This document shows positions 11,090 to 22,940 of a stretch of DNA of 64,000 nucleotides, piece after piece; position 1 is the first letter of the stretch, and each line of letters opens with the position of its first letter. The notes beneath the pieces were generated by a model. The model saw only the letters and a program-made list of their open reading frames with translations, did no database searches and had not been told where the DNA came from. The stretch is from Sipunculus nudus (Eukaryota; Annelida; Sipuncula; Golfingiida; Sipunculidae): positions 4,747,676 to 4,811,675 of the forward strand of contig CM049311.1 in NCBI GenBank assembly GCA_026874595.1, given 5' to 3'. The position numbers and the translations under genes are program-made.

Positions 11090-11276
11090 GGAAAACAGTT
11101 TCGATCCGTTTTTTTAGTTAATTCGAAGTATAAATCTGTATTTTTGCTGGCCTTATGTGGCCTCTCACCTTTTTGACCTTTGACTTATTCACGTGATCGG
11201 TATGAAGCCAGCCATGCATATTACGTAGGATCGTACTCACAATGGTTTTGAGTAGAAACGATCTCTGGCGGATGAA
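11090..11276 (+). repeat. diverged copy of a ~175-bp repeat, left of the foldback-like element
   Basis: It contains TGACCTTTGACTTATTCACGTGATCGGTA followed by a GCCAGCCAT stretch, matching two tandem units right of the foldback-like element (near 12745-12800 and 12920-12985) in direct orientation. The element therefore seems to have inserted into an older tandem repeat. Confidence 0.45.
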
Positions 11277-12652
11277 TACGGTGGCTCGAAAAGGACACCC
11301 AGATTTTTTTTTATTGCGCTTCCACGCGATAGTATTCCGTGGCCACGCGATAATTATCTCGTTCCCACGCGTAAGTATGTCGTGGCCACGCGATAATTAT
11401 CTCGTTCCACGCGATAGTATCGCGTTGCCACGTGTTGGTATGCCATGCTAGCTAAAGCCATCATTTGGACAGGAATGTCTGTGGTCTGTTATATGTCGAG
11501 CGTTGATGCAGCTTAAATTGTTTGTATATGTATTTCGTTGTATATACGTATGCGCCGAATGCTTCGAGGTAAATTTCTGCAGTTTTTATTGCGTATGTTC
11601 AACATTTCATTGCGTTGGTTCAACTAGCCCATGTTTATTTGTTCATGGAACACTGTATTGAGTTTGTTTTATGGTAAGGATGATATAAACCCTTGTGTAA
11701 CAAAGATGAATTAAATTGAAACACTTGTTTGTATATTACTTCAAATTTGTATTCCATATTAAGAACAATTATTATGAGGCATATTTTACCCGAACACCCC
11801 CCCCCCCCCTTCCCCGCTCACACATTCTCTGAACAACATGGCCTATGAGTGTTGTACGAGTCCCGGTTGCATCATTTTAGGTCTCAGCATATTAAGCCCG
11901 CCCCATATTTATGCAAATAATTGACCATAGTCTTTATCCAGTGTAGAGAAACATGCCTTAAGGATTCAAGATGAAGGTTCTACTATATTGTCTATCTACA
12001 ATTATCTCGTTCCCAAGCGTAAACTATCGCGTGGGGACGAGATAATTATCATGTGGCCACAAGATACTAACGCGTGGGAACGAGAAATTATCGCGTGGCC
12101 ACGAGATACTGACGCGTGGGAACGAGATAATTATCGCGTGGCCACGAGATACTAACGCGTGGGTGTAAGACGTCAGGCCTACTACCCTTCAGCTATCAGT
12201 ATTTGGACTGACCCATTAATGCAACCCCTATTTTAAAGTAGGCTGGCCTACGGCCGGAAATGTTCAGGCCTCCTCACTCTTCTGCGTGTACTTGAATGAT
12301 GCAGACGCGGGCCACTGGCCCACGTCTGATCTGCACTAGGTTTAGTCATTTAGACGTGTTAAGGGGCTAAATGATAATCGACATAAGGCGAGGTTCAGTA
12401 GCCTGCCGCGACCCTTCTAGCTCCCTGTTTATCACGTGTAACTATCAGACTGGCAGTATAATATAAAGGACAGATATTTCGGCAACTCTGTAATTTAAAC
12501 CTTAAGTTCTGTGTTGTTTTATATTATCTGTGGGAAAAATCCTACATGGGAACGGGATAATTATGCACGAGATACTAACGCGTGGGAACGACATACTAAC
12601 GCGTGGGATCGAGATAAAAATAATTTGTGCATGTCCTATACGAGCCACCGTA
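11277..12652. mobile_element. foldback-like element with minisatellite inverted ends
   Basis: The outer ends are inverted copies of TACGGTGGCTCG (11277-11288 and 12641-12652). AGGACA and a T-rich run follow inward, then units of a 43-bp minisatellite. The minisatellite at about 11318-11440 runs in one orientation and those at about 11994-12165 and 12545-12617 in the opposite one. Units contain nested palindromes: CGTGGCCACG, ACGCGT and ATAATTAT. The interior has no transposase. The architecture matches Foldback-type elements, whose long inverted ends consist of short tandem repeats. No clean target-site duplication was seen. Confidence 0.6.
12285..12345. repeat. imperfect hairpin inside the foldback-like element
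   Basis: AGACGCGGGCCA and TGGCCCACGTCT face each other almost without a spacer near 12303-12327, giving a near-perfect 25-bp palindrome with one mismatch pair. Confidence 0.5.
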
Positions 12653-12699
12653 GGGTGAACGTGCAAAAAGTATTTTTAAAGTTAAAAAAGGAAGGCAAA

Positions 12700-13060
12700 A
12701 AAAATTTATAAAATTAAAATCTTTTAGGAATCTTGCTAAACATCGTGACCTTTAACACAATCACATGATCGTTAAGCGATCAGCCATTTTGCAGCATCGC
12801 ATTTTATAGATGACATACACGAAAAGGTGAATGCATAGTTATTCTCTATTTCTTTAGTTGAAAAAAATAAAATTTTTTATGATAAATCAAAATCCTTGAG
12901 GAATCGTTTTAAACATTTGACTACATCTGATATATTCTCGTGATCGGTAAGCTGTCAGCCATTGACGGTAAGATCGTTTTTTTATCAATAATAAATGAAA
13001 ACAGGTGAATATACAGTACCGTAGAATATGTAAAAATTAAATAAATAAAATACATAAACT
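12700..13060 (+). repeat. two degenerate ~175-bp tandem units
   Basis: Conserved blocks recur about 172-176 bp apart: AGGAATC near 12729 and 12901, TGATCGGTAAGC-like near 12766 and 12942, GAAAACAGGTGAAT-like near 12820 and 12997. Related to 11090-11276. No coding potential. Confidence 0.5.
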
Positions 13061-14077
13061 AATGAATTGAAACATAATTAAATGGAAAAATTCCAAAAAA
13101 GATAATTCAGAACCCTCTGAAAATATGAAAAAAAAAACACACGCAAGCCATCCGATAGCAGTTTATAGTATTTTTTGGTGACGGCTACAAACTTGAAGAC
13201 TTACACCCCGTTTATTTGAATAGCCCGCTTAAATGAATATAATCGGTTGACAAATACGATAGTCAATTTAACGGAACCGACTGTATATATAAATTGTAAG
13301 TATATGTATCGTTGCATAGATAAAATATAAATAGAAATATGCAAGTTCCGATTTACTGGCAAATGGAAGTATTAACCGGCAGAAGAAGACTCATTTAGCA
13401 TCCATTAAAAGGATTTTCTTTCTTAAGATTTTTTTCTTGAAAATGAGAAAACATAAAAAGGGGATTCGACAGCTTTTCTTAATGTGTATCACAGAAGATA
13501 TAGTTTAGTGTCAATATGACATGCATGATGCATGTATATGATTTAGTGGCAATATAAAAAATACTGATTCCAAACATCCATTAAAGACAGGGATGCATTT
13601 TAATGAGTCATTGGAATCCGGAGAATTTGAAGTCAGGTGATTAGCAAACAGCTTTTAACAGGCATTTGCTGATGAACTAATGATAAGGAGTGGAATTTTT
13701 TTCTTTTAGCTTTTTTTGCACGGAACCATATACAGGAAGTCAAAGCAACACCCGCCCCATTACCCATCCTGGCTGAACGTCATTCTCAACGACAACCCCC
13801 CTCTCGTGGGGAGCCTTCCAGTGCATCAAAAGTACACGCTCTTGTAGCTTAGATCTTTGATCTGATCTTGAAGAAGATGCGTTAATGGAGACGAATAAAC
13901 ACAGTGATGAGTGCAGGAAGGGCAACAAATATAAAAACATGTTCTACCGTTCTGTCCTTTTCCTGGTAGATCACGTGGTTTATGTGGTTAAACAGTCCTC
14001 GATCATGAAACCCTTGCATTGGTCCTTTCTCAAGTTGTCAAGGAAAACGGACTTAAATCTTATTTGGTTCATATAGT
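13061..14077. other. intergenic, one weak minus-strand small ORF
   Basis: A true-ATG frame on the minus strand (13740-13940, 66 residues) begins with a hydrophobic leader (MFLYLLPFLHSSLCLFVSI) and could encode a small secreted or membrane protein. It has no cysteine pattern, dibasic sites or recognisable domain, and its length is within chance. The remainder is AT-rich without features. Confidence 0.25.
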
Positions 14078-14860
14078 CCTGGGGCCAATCCTGAAATTTT
14101 AATTTTTGCTGCACCCCTCCCCCCCCACGCCCGTCACTATTAGGTTTGATGCCATTTTCTGTTAAAATTATTAATGGAGGTCATATTTCAAAACATTACA
14201 CCTCTGAAAAAAGTGTCCAAAAGGCTTGAAATCGGCAATTTTATAAACTAATCTCGGTTCATAACTTCTTGAAATTATTTAGGTTAATGTCAAGGGATCA
14301 GTCTACGTAATTGTTATGTTGATATATTTTTATTACTAAATTCAATCAGAGCTACCACTTTACCAAATTTTGATGTGCTTAATTCAATTAAAATTAATTT
14401 CGAAACTCTATTTTGATTTTTGAACCTTCAAATTTTTAAATTAAAAGTTTAAAATACAAATAGGCATATAATTTTAAAACGGTACTGTTATTCGGGATAT
14501 AAAGAGGCACGATTAGTTCTAACCATCAATTTTATGAGGCTAATGGATTAATAACGTTACTTTTGTCGTTCAGCGTATTTCAAAACCAAAAATTTTTAAA
14601 TTTAAGCTTCTTAAAGTAATTAAATAAGTGATTTTTTTGTTTTAATTATGGTATACATCAGCTTTTGGGGCAGAGTGAAACTTTGATGTTAACATTCCAT
14701 GTAATCGACAAGGGGCAATACGTTGTGTACTCTTTAATTAGACTGAAATAAAGTTACAAAAGTAAATTTTAAGTTTTAACACGAACTTCTAAATTAAAAA
14801 GACATAATAATTCATAGAATTTGAAAGTCTCAATGGCATTTGAGAAAAAAAAATCGCTGC
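14078..14860 (+). repeat. dispersed repeat, copy A, inverted relative to 22060-22797
   Basis: The outer end begins CCTGGGGCCAATCC, then TGCTGCACCCC and a C homopolymer. Over several hundred bases the sequence aligns with the reverse complement of 22060-22797: shared blocks include CATATTTCAAAACATTA, AAAATTGCCGATT-like, GATGTGCTTAA, ATTACTTTAAA-like and GGTATACATCA. Many substitutions and indels show the copies are old. The inner boundary is uncertain. No ORF; family unknown. Confidence 0.6.
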
Positions 14861-15282
14861 AGATATAGCTAAAAATATAAATTTGATAAACAAATCAAGG
14901 GATATAAATGCTTTCAACACATTTCTGCTTTGCACCCTTAAACGTATAGCATTTTATATTATAACTTAAGGATGTTTATATATTTTTTATTGATTTTAGA
15001 AGTTTTGTGACACAGGCATTGCCTGAAGAAAGCACTAACTTTCATAATATGAAGTGGCGCGTCAACAGTAATCGCTTAAATTAAACGCCCCCAAAGTTTG
15101 AAAAATAAATTTGAAACAAATGAAACCATATTGTATTTTTTTCAACATATGGTATCTTTGTCAAGTTTCAGATTCGATTACAAGGCAAATTACATATTTC
15201 TCACATAAGTCACTTTCTGTATTGGCAGCAGATTAGGTTCTCTGATAAAGCTTGACACAAAGTGGACCGTTGTTGTTGTCAA
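14861..15282. other. intergenic, left flank of the small satellite array
   Basis: AT-rich, nothing recognised. Weak similarity to copy A's partner may continue for a short way. Confidence 0.35.
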
Positions 15283-16990
15283 TAGTCATTCACAGAACAT
15301 TTCTCTGGGTCACCAGTCACTTTCAGAACATTTCCTCTGGCATGACACCAGTCATTAACAGAACAATTCCTCTTGCACGTCACCAGTCATTAACAGAACA
15401 ATATCCTTTGGCGTGACACCAGTCATTAACAGAACATTTCCTCTGGCACGTCACCAGTCATTCACGGATTATTTCCTCTGGCAGGCCACAAGTAATTCAC
15501 AGAACATTTCCTCTGGCACGATACCAGTAATTCACAGAACATTTCCTCTGGAACGACACCAGAAATTCACAGAACATTTCCTCTTGCACGACACCAGTAA
15601 TTCACAGAACATTTCTCTGGCACGACACCAGTAATTCACAGAACATTTCTTCTGGCACGACACCAGTAATTCACAGAACATTTCCTCTGGCACGACATCA
15701 GTAATTCACAGAACATTTCCTCTGGCACGACACCAGTAATTCACAGAACAATTCCTATGGCATGACACCAGTCATCCACAAAACATTTCCTCTGGCACGA
15801 CACCAGTAATTCACGGAACTTTTCTGGCACGTCACTAGTGAGTCACAGAATATCTCCTCTGGCACTTCACTAGTCATTCACAGAACATTTCCTCTGGCAC
15901 GTCACGAGTCAGTCACAGAATATCTCCTCTGCCACGTCACTAGTCATTCACAGAACATTTCCTCTGACACGTCACTAGTCATTCACTGAACATTTCCTTT
16001 GACACGTCACTAGTGATTCACAGAACATTTCCTCTGGTACATCACTAGTCATTCACAGAACATTTTTTTCTGACACGTCACGTAGTGATTCACAGAACAT
16101 TTCCTCTGGCACATCACTAGTCATTCACAGAACATTTCCTCTGGCACGTCACGAGTCAGTCTCAGAATATCACCTCTGGCACTTCACTAGTCATTCACAG
16201 AACATTTCCTCTGGCACATCAGGATTCATTCACAGAACATTACCTCTGGCACATCACTAGTGAATTACAGAACATTTCCTCTGATACGTCACTAGTGATT
16301 CACGGAACATTACCTCTGACACGTCACTGGTCATTCACAGAAAATTTCCTCTGACACGTCACTAGTGATTCACAGAACATTTCCTCTGACACGTCACTAG
16401 TCATTCACAGAACATTTCCTCTGACACGTCACTAGTCATTCACAGAACATTTCCTCTGGCACATCACAAGTGATTCACAGAATATTTCCTCTGGCACGTC
16501 ACTAGTCATTCACAGAATATTTCCTCTGGCACTTCACTAGTCATTCACAGAATATCTCCTCTGGCACGTCACGAGTCAGTCACAGAATATCTCCTCTGGC
16601 ACATCACCAGTCATTCACAGAACATTTCCTCTGGCACGACACCAGTAATTCACAGAACATTTCCTCTGGCACGACATCAGTAATTCACAGAACATTTCCT
16701 ATGGCATGACACCAGTCATTCACAGAACATTTCCTCTGGCGCGACACCAGTAATTCACAGAATTTTTCTCTGGCACGACACTAGTAATTCACAAAACATT
16801 TCTTCTGACAGGACACCAGTAATTCTCAGAACATTTCTCTGGCGCGACACTAGTCATTCACAGAACATTTCCTCTGGCACGACATCAGTAATTCACAGAA
16901 CTTTTCTCTGGTGCGACACCAGTAATTCACAAAACATTTCCTCTGGCACGCCACCAGTAATTAACAGAGCATTTCCTCTTGCGAGACACC
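15283..16990 (+). repeat. 35-bp satellite, small array (about 49 monomers)
   Basis: Head-to-tail monomers built on CATTCACAGAACATTTCC, then CTCTGRCAC, then a CGTCAC-type variable site and ACTAGT or ACCAGT. Same family and same strand as the array at 26.15-57.98 kb. The first monomers are atypical and shorter (TCTCTGGGTCACCAGTCACTTTCAG). The central part (about 16130-16500) carries the same ordered variants as 34560-34930. Frames that stay open here reflect the repeat and do not start with ATG. Confidence 0.95.
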
Positions 16991-17724
16991 ATTTATTTAT
17001 ACGGAGTATTCCACGAGATTTGGACAGAATATACATTTGGTTCTATTTTCCATTCCTTTCACATTTTGGAATAAAATAAAATGTTCATAATTAAACTTTT
17101 ATTCTCATAATATAAGTTTTAAGGTCCAGAAGTCATCAGAATATACCAGTCCAAATCCTGATTCGAATTGAGAACATACAAAATAACAAAGAATGAATAA
17201 GCAGCCCATTCTTTTGATTAATTAAAAAACATACCCATGTGCAAATCCTAAACAAAGTCAAAAGCTGAGTCAGGGGGTCAGGATGGTTGAAACTTTATTT
17301 GACAGGAGAGGTATTCATTGTTATTAGGAAATCATGACTTTGACATAATTGGGGACTGGTCAAAGAATCCATAGACACTGAAAAAGGAAATACGTGATAA
17401 ACATCCCTAATGGTAAAGTCTCTTGTTATCAAATCAGTTTTGCACTTTTTTTCAGTATCATATTGAGCCGTGGAATTGTATTGTCAGAAATTGCAAGACA
17501 TTAATGATTTCTTATTAGTTTGTAAGCCAAGTTTGCATGACGGTTCTAAAGTACTGGTCAGTATGAATGGTGATTGATTGAGACAGATGCAGATGAAAGA
17601 AGTCGTGTTGTATTTCCAATTTAATGACAATTTCTATTTGCTGGATATTTGAGAGAGAATACCTCTTTACGGATATAATATATACCTTGGCCATTTTCGC
17701 AACTACGCGACAGGGGTACCCTAA
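16991..17724. other. right flank of the small array
   Basis: Unique AT-rich sequence. Plus-strand AATAAA hexamers at 17070-17075 and 17075-17080 lie about 80 nt past the last monomer. The TAA at 17722-17724 is the left target-site copy of the adjoining MITE. Confidence 0.5.
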
Positions 17725-18120
17725 AGCTGTGTTCCCATGTATCCGCAAAAAACGGATCCGCAAAAGACGTACGTACGTTCCATAGTGCGCAGTCCGCAAA
17801 AACTGTTTCCATAAGTACGTACGTTTTTCTTGCGGATACCCTTTCACGTGCCTCTTTTGAAACTGCAAGGACGACAGGCAGGAAGAAGGTCAATATGTCT
17901 CATCATTCCTGGCGCCGGGGCACTGTTTGGAAATGTAGGCATTTTTGCCATCCGCAAAACGGATGAATCGCTCACCGATCCGTTTCGATGCTGTCCGTTT
18001 TTGCGGATACGCATGCGGAGCACGTTAAACGTACATATGGAAACGGTTCATCTCAAAAAGAGGGATCCGATTTTTTTCGTACGAGACGTATGAGATTTAC
18101 GGATGAATGGAAACACAGCT
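17725..18120. mobile_element. MITE 1, PIF/Harbinger-like, 3-bp TAA target duplication
   Basis: Terminal inverted repeats of about 21 bp begin AGCTGTGTTCCCATG on the left and, reverse-complemented, AGCTGTGTTTCCATT on the right, with a few mismatches. TAA flanks both ends (17722-17724 and 18121-18123). The 396-bp interior repeats ATCCGCAAAA and GTACGTACG motifs in both orientations and has no transposase. The 3-bp TAA duplication fits the PIF/Harbinger superfamily, but the assignment rests on that and the general form only. Confidence 0.75.
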
Positions 18121-18123
18121 TAA

Positions 18124-19382
18124 AGGCGGTTTCACACCGGATGCGTACGAACGAATTTTACGTGCGAACGAAAATTTGCTGTACGAACGAAAAAATAAAA
18201 CACTTTATTTTATGTTGGTGCATACACACCTAATCTGAACGATGCTATCCGAACGAAAAAAATAGAACATGTTCTATTTTTTGTCGTTCGCATCGGACAG
18301 GAATGGCTTCTTTTCACCTTCAACACAAAAGAGCTGGAATATTTTTAACTAAACTGGTTCATTTGTACGTTACCTATTTAAAATATATGTAATGGTGTAC
18401 AACACAGAAGTGTTGTTTCCTTGTCCACTTTTTTAAAATTATGTGATAAAAATGTACAAACAGGGATTATTTTTATTTCAATCAAATTTATTTGATGTAA
18501 ACAGATATTTATAACATTTTTTTAGCTCCAAGTTTTTTTTCATTTTAACCAGACTTCTTTTTATATAATCTGTAAATTTCCTGGGGGGGGGGTTATATTT
18601 TTATCAAAAAGGATTTCAATTGCCGCTAGGCCACTTATTTTAATTTACAATCGGGGACAAAACAGACTTTTAAACCAGGTTTAGATGAAATTTTGTGTTC
18701 ATTACCAACAAAAAATCCGCGTCAAATATAGAAAAAAAATCATGGAACAATAACTTTTTTATTTGTATTTTGTATTATTATCAAAGTATTAATTTTTAGT
18801 TCAACGTTTTGCATTTAAACAGAAGTTTCATAGCTGTGCGCATACTGTTCAAATTCATATTGGCAGATTTGAAATGAAATATAAGTCAAACTTAACTAGT
18901 GATTCAAACTTTAATTTAACTTGAAATGCAGCAGTTACAGTGGCATCCGTTCTCTTGAAACAAGAGGTTGCGCAATAATTTTTAAATTCATGTTGAAATG
19001 GGAATTTTGGTCGAGTGAGTGGTAAATATTATTTTCGATTATTCAGTCAGTACACTCAGAGATAAAAACTTTATTAATAATAATTATTAATTAAAAATTA
19101 ATGAGAAAATCAATTTACACGTTCAGAAATATTCGACATTTTTGTATAGGTCTACAGGTATATATGGCCATAAAGCATGCATAGATTTTTAGTGCATCCG
19201 ATATATTGCTCATATATCTGTCCATTACGAATTTCGGAGACGAAAATTCCTCGGTCGGAAACCAAAAATATCGTTCGGATTTGGAGTGAATGAAATTTCG
19301 GATGCGACAGGATTTTAGTCGGATCGGCAGAAATATTCGTTCGTGTCATATTCGTTCGGACGCATCCGGTGTGAAACCGCCT
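18124..19382. mobile_element. MITE 2, non-autonomous DNA transposon with 36-bp inverted ends, TAA duplication
   Basis: The ends begin AGGCGGTTTCACACCGGATG and match for about 36 bp with one mismatch between left and right. TAA flanks both sides (18121-18123 and 19383-19385). Subterminal CGAACGAA or CGTTCG motifs recur several times at each end and may be transposase-binding sites. The 1259-bp interior is AT-rich and lacks a transposase ORF. Its left TAA is also the right TAA of MITE 1. Confidence 0.8.
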
Positions 19383-19385
19383 TAA

Positions 19386-20349
19386 ACCAGCGCTTTTTTT
19401 CTAAAATCGCACGCCATATATGTTATACTGAACCTATGATGATCCTTTAATGTCTTCGAATATTCATATACATTGTATATCTTTTAATTATACATCATGT
19501 TAATTCCACAGGAACGATAACTGTCAATTTTGTACTGGTCATAACAGACGTTTGACATCGAGCAGGTTGAAAAGTTTTGTTGTGAATCTTTGTACACTGC
19601 GTGTACTGCCCCCCCCCCCCCCATTCGTGAATGGAAATGATATACAGCAGATTATTAAAAGACAGTCCAAAATATAAAGAACATGCATTTGACCTCAAGG
19701 TTACACGTGACAGTTAAGACTTTTTTGTGGTTTATGTAGTTTGTTAATAATTCTTTCATATTTCTGGTCCTTTGGTTTGCCGAACCAAAACTATTTATAA
19801 CCCCCCCCCCCCTTTTTTTTTATTATAAAACAACAAATCTCCATCATCTCGGGTATCTGCCCAGGACAGCTGAAGCTTGCGACACAACAAATTTTGAGAT
19901 AATCATTGAAGCCATCGCTTTGAATCTGATCTCCCGTATACACTTAATCAAACGAATCATTACATTTTGAAAAATTTGGTGAAATTCTGAAGGATTGATT
20001 GGGCCATATATTTGCATGTTTCTCGTGACTCGGATATTTGCAAAGTATGTAAGTATGTCAAGAACATTTGTAAAGAAATCCCTGTATTTGCACTCTTAAA
20101 CGGCTGGAAGGATACTATAAAAGGACCAGCCACGAAACTTAGTCTGAGTCATTGGAGCTAAAAGAAATAAAACCAATTCATAATAAAGAATCGCCCACTT
20201 CTTGCCATTCAGCTAATATATCTTTTTTTATCTTATTTATAATTTTACCTGAGACGCTTAATGTTACAGATAACGGTTGGTTATGTAAATTAACAGAAGA
20301 AAGAACAGTTGTATAACATTAATCCATTTTATAATTTTTTTATAATTGT
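19386..20349. other. intergenic, nothing firm
   Basis: Contains C homopolymers near 19609 and 19801. A TATAAAAG at about 20116 is followed about 30 bp later by a possible initiator, but no ORF of note follows, so I do not call a promoter. Confidence 0.35.
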
Positions 20350-20592
20350 TTTTGGTGTAGGTAATCATCCCCAAGCTGGGTCATACCACCGAGGAACGGT
20401 GGAAAGACGCACATGACTGTGAGTGATACACAGTTGTGGGGCACAGCCTTCCCATTAAGCCTGCAGAGCACTCAACCTGCGTGGGGGCCAACCGTGAAAA
20501 TCTCATCGCCTCGGCTGAGATTTGAACTCACGACCTCCCGGATTTGAGTCATGTGCTCTACCCCTGAGCCTCAGAAGCTGGTTCAATCCAAA
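20350..20592 (-). mobile_element. tRNA-derived SINE
   Basis: On the minus strand a tRNA-like head carries an A-box-like GGCTCAGGGGTAGAGC (about 20555-20571) and a B-box-like GGTCGTGAGTTCAAATC (about 20519-20536), the internal promoter of RNA polymerase III. A GC-richer body of about 150 bp follows, then an A-rich tail on the low-coordinate side. The cloverleaf is imperfect (anticodon stem not formed), which argues for a SINE rather than a functional tRNA gene. Confidence 0.65.
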
Positions 20593-22059
20593 TAATTATC
20601 TAATTATCTCTCTCTTCAATTAGTCTTAACCTTTCATCTTGTATAAAAAGCGATTTTAATACCAGCTATCCAGTCTGTGAGTGTTTAACTCTGAAATTTG
20701 CGGAACTTATGATCCCAACTGTAAATAAAAGTCAGTAAACAGGTCCATTAGTAATCAGGTCACCCGAGTACCATGGCTTAGGGCTTTTACACATATTACT
20801 ATAAAATCAAGAAAACGTTTGATAATTTAAAATTAGGATTTAATGGTTTAAGCTAAACGTAAAGATAAACTTTGCTCTCCACTGGATTCGGCAGTTTTAT
20901 TCACACAAAGCCTATGGCCTGAAAATTGTTCAAATTAAGATTCACTTCTGAATGATTACCTACACTTTTAATTATAGATTGGAAGTTTGAGAAGTTTTAA
21001 ATTTGTTAAACTAAGTCAAACGGAAGTAAAACATACAAATAAGATTTTTTTTCCAATGGAATAATTACACTGTAGTTTTGCTGTCCTGTCAGACATAATA
21101 CAAAATGGACACAAAGTGTTAACGTATACCCGTACATTAAATATAAACATATTTTATAACATTTCAAGAACAATTTTGAGATTAAAATGATGTAACGGTT
21201 TAACTTAAGCCAGACATTTAACTAGAATTTCGTTGAAAGGGGGTCCAAAAAACTAAAACCAAAAAGAAAACCTATATATTTATTTTCAAACTAAATAAAA
21301 ATGCCCTTGCTCTCCTGTCGGCTTTAATGAGTACATGTACAACTAACATGTGCATATTTTAGTTCAAATGGACTTTTATGTAAGTTATAGATCTGAAATG
21401 GTATGGCACCATTTCATTGGTTTCTGCCCATCAGATTTTATGTTAATTTTGCAATATTATTTTTCTTAATATGAAAGTAAAACTTGTCCGTGCCATGTGT
21501 GTGGTAACTTATATTGCTATGCTGCCGGATTCAGTAATGAAGCTGATATATGTATACACGTACTCAAAGTTTTAAAATTAAGTTAAGAAAAGCTTAAATG
21601 CACTATATTTTTGGCTATAAACGGGAAATGTGATTGTCCAGCAATTTATGTTTAAGACTTACCTCGATCATCAAAATACTAATCTTATGTAAAATGTCAC
21701 GACTACTGTAAATTTCCATACAAATTTTCATTTTTTTTTATATTTCAAATTAAAATTATAAATTCAGAGTTTAAGTAAATTATTTAAATTGAACTAAATT
21801 TTTATCAAACTGAGAAATATAAAAAATGAATTGTCCATGCCTTATCAGTGGAATAGACCGACCATAATGTGCCTAATATGCCTCAGCTCAAAAAGCCAAT
21901 TAATGCTCAAAATATAAACGTTATTCGACATTTATTTGACCCAATAAACTATCTTAAAATAGTGAGTTTAAACTTTAAACGAGACATATGGGACTGAATT
22001 GACAAAATTATTTGATCAAATTATTGATTAAGACCGAATATGCCTGTTTATAATCAAAG
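20593..22059. other. intergenic, AT-rich
   Basis: No gene, RNA or clear repeat was found. The dispersed repeat at 22060-22797 may extend some way into this stretch. Confidence 0.4.
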
Positions 22060-22797
22060 CAATAGTATAGTTTTAAAAAAGATATGCCTTTTGATATTCA
22101 TATTTATGTTTATATTAATTTTAAAATTCAAATTAAAAGTAAAAATTCATTTGTAACATCATTTCAGTCGAATCAAAGAAAACACAAACATATTGACCAA
22201 TGCCGTTTTATATAGAATGTACACATCAAAGTTTTACTTGCCTGCAGAAGATGATGTATACCCTCATTAAAAACAAATAACCACTTATTTAATTACTTTA
22301 AATGGTTTAAAATGGTAAACTTTCAGGTTGAAATACCCTGAATAACAACAAAATTAAAATTTTTATTCAATTTGGCTCATCAGATTGATGACTGATAATT
22401 GATGAATCTTGCCTCTCTATATTTCAAATAACAGTAAGGTTTTTATATTATATGCTTTTTTATAATCAAATTTTTTAATTAAAAATTTAAAGGTTATAAA
22501 TTTAAAATAGAATTTCGAAATTAATCTTAATGTATTAAGCACATCAAATTTAGGAAAAGTGATAGCCCTGAATGGATTTAGCTGTTAATATTTCTCCACA
22601 TAACAATTTCGTAAAGTGAACCCTTGACATTAACCCATATATTTAAAAAAAAATTATTTTCAGAGGTTAATTTATAAAATTGCCGATTTTAAGCCTTTTG
22701 GATACTTTTACAGAGGGATAATGTTTTGAAATATGATCTCCATGAATCAATTAATAATGACGGGGGGTGCAGCAAACTCGAAATTTAGGGCCTGTTT
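22060..22797 (-). repeat. dispersed repeat, copy B, inverted relative to 14078-14860
   Basis: The reverse complement aligns with copy A from its outer end (GGTGCAGCAAACTCG near 22767) inward. Both outer ends face away from the region between, so the pair could in principle fold into a long stem around the small satellite array, the MITE pair and the SINE. Confidence 0.6.
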
Positions 22798-22877
22798 GGG
22801 AATATGTTTGGCCCATATGTCTTCCATATTTTCGCATTTTGTCTGTTTAAAAATCCTAAAACCAACTTGATTTGTGC

Positions 22878-22881
<4 letters not shown>

Positions 22882-22939
<58 letters not shown>
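22882..22939. repeat. (TA)n microsatellite
   Basis: About 29 TA dinucleotides, perfect. The poly-Tyr/Ile frames over it are artefacts. Confidence 0.95.

Positions 22940-22940
<1 letters not shown>

Noticed and set aside
17515-17893. Minus-strand frames of 90-117 codons
   Set aside because: They overlap each other and lie largely across MITE 1, whose inverted motifs create them; no transposase signature.
20104-20160. Core promoter with TATAAAAG near 20116
   Set aside because: No ORF, exon or RNA gene follows within reach, and such motifs are common in this AT-rich sequence.
20519-20590. Functional tRNA gene on the minus strand
   Set aside because: The A- and B-box-like motifs are present but the anticodon stem does not form, and a SINE body with an A-rich tail follows.
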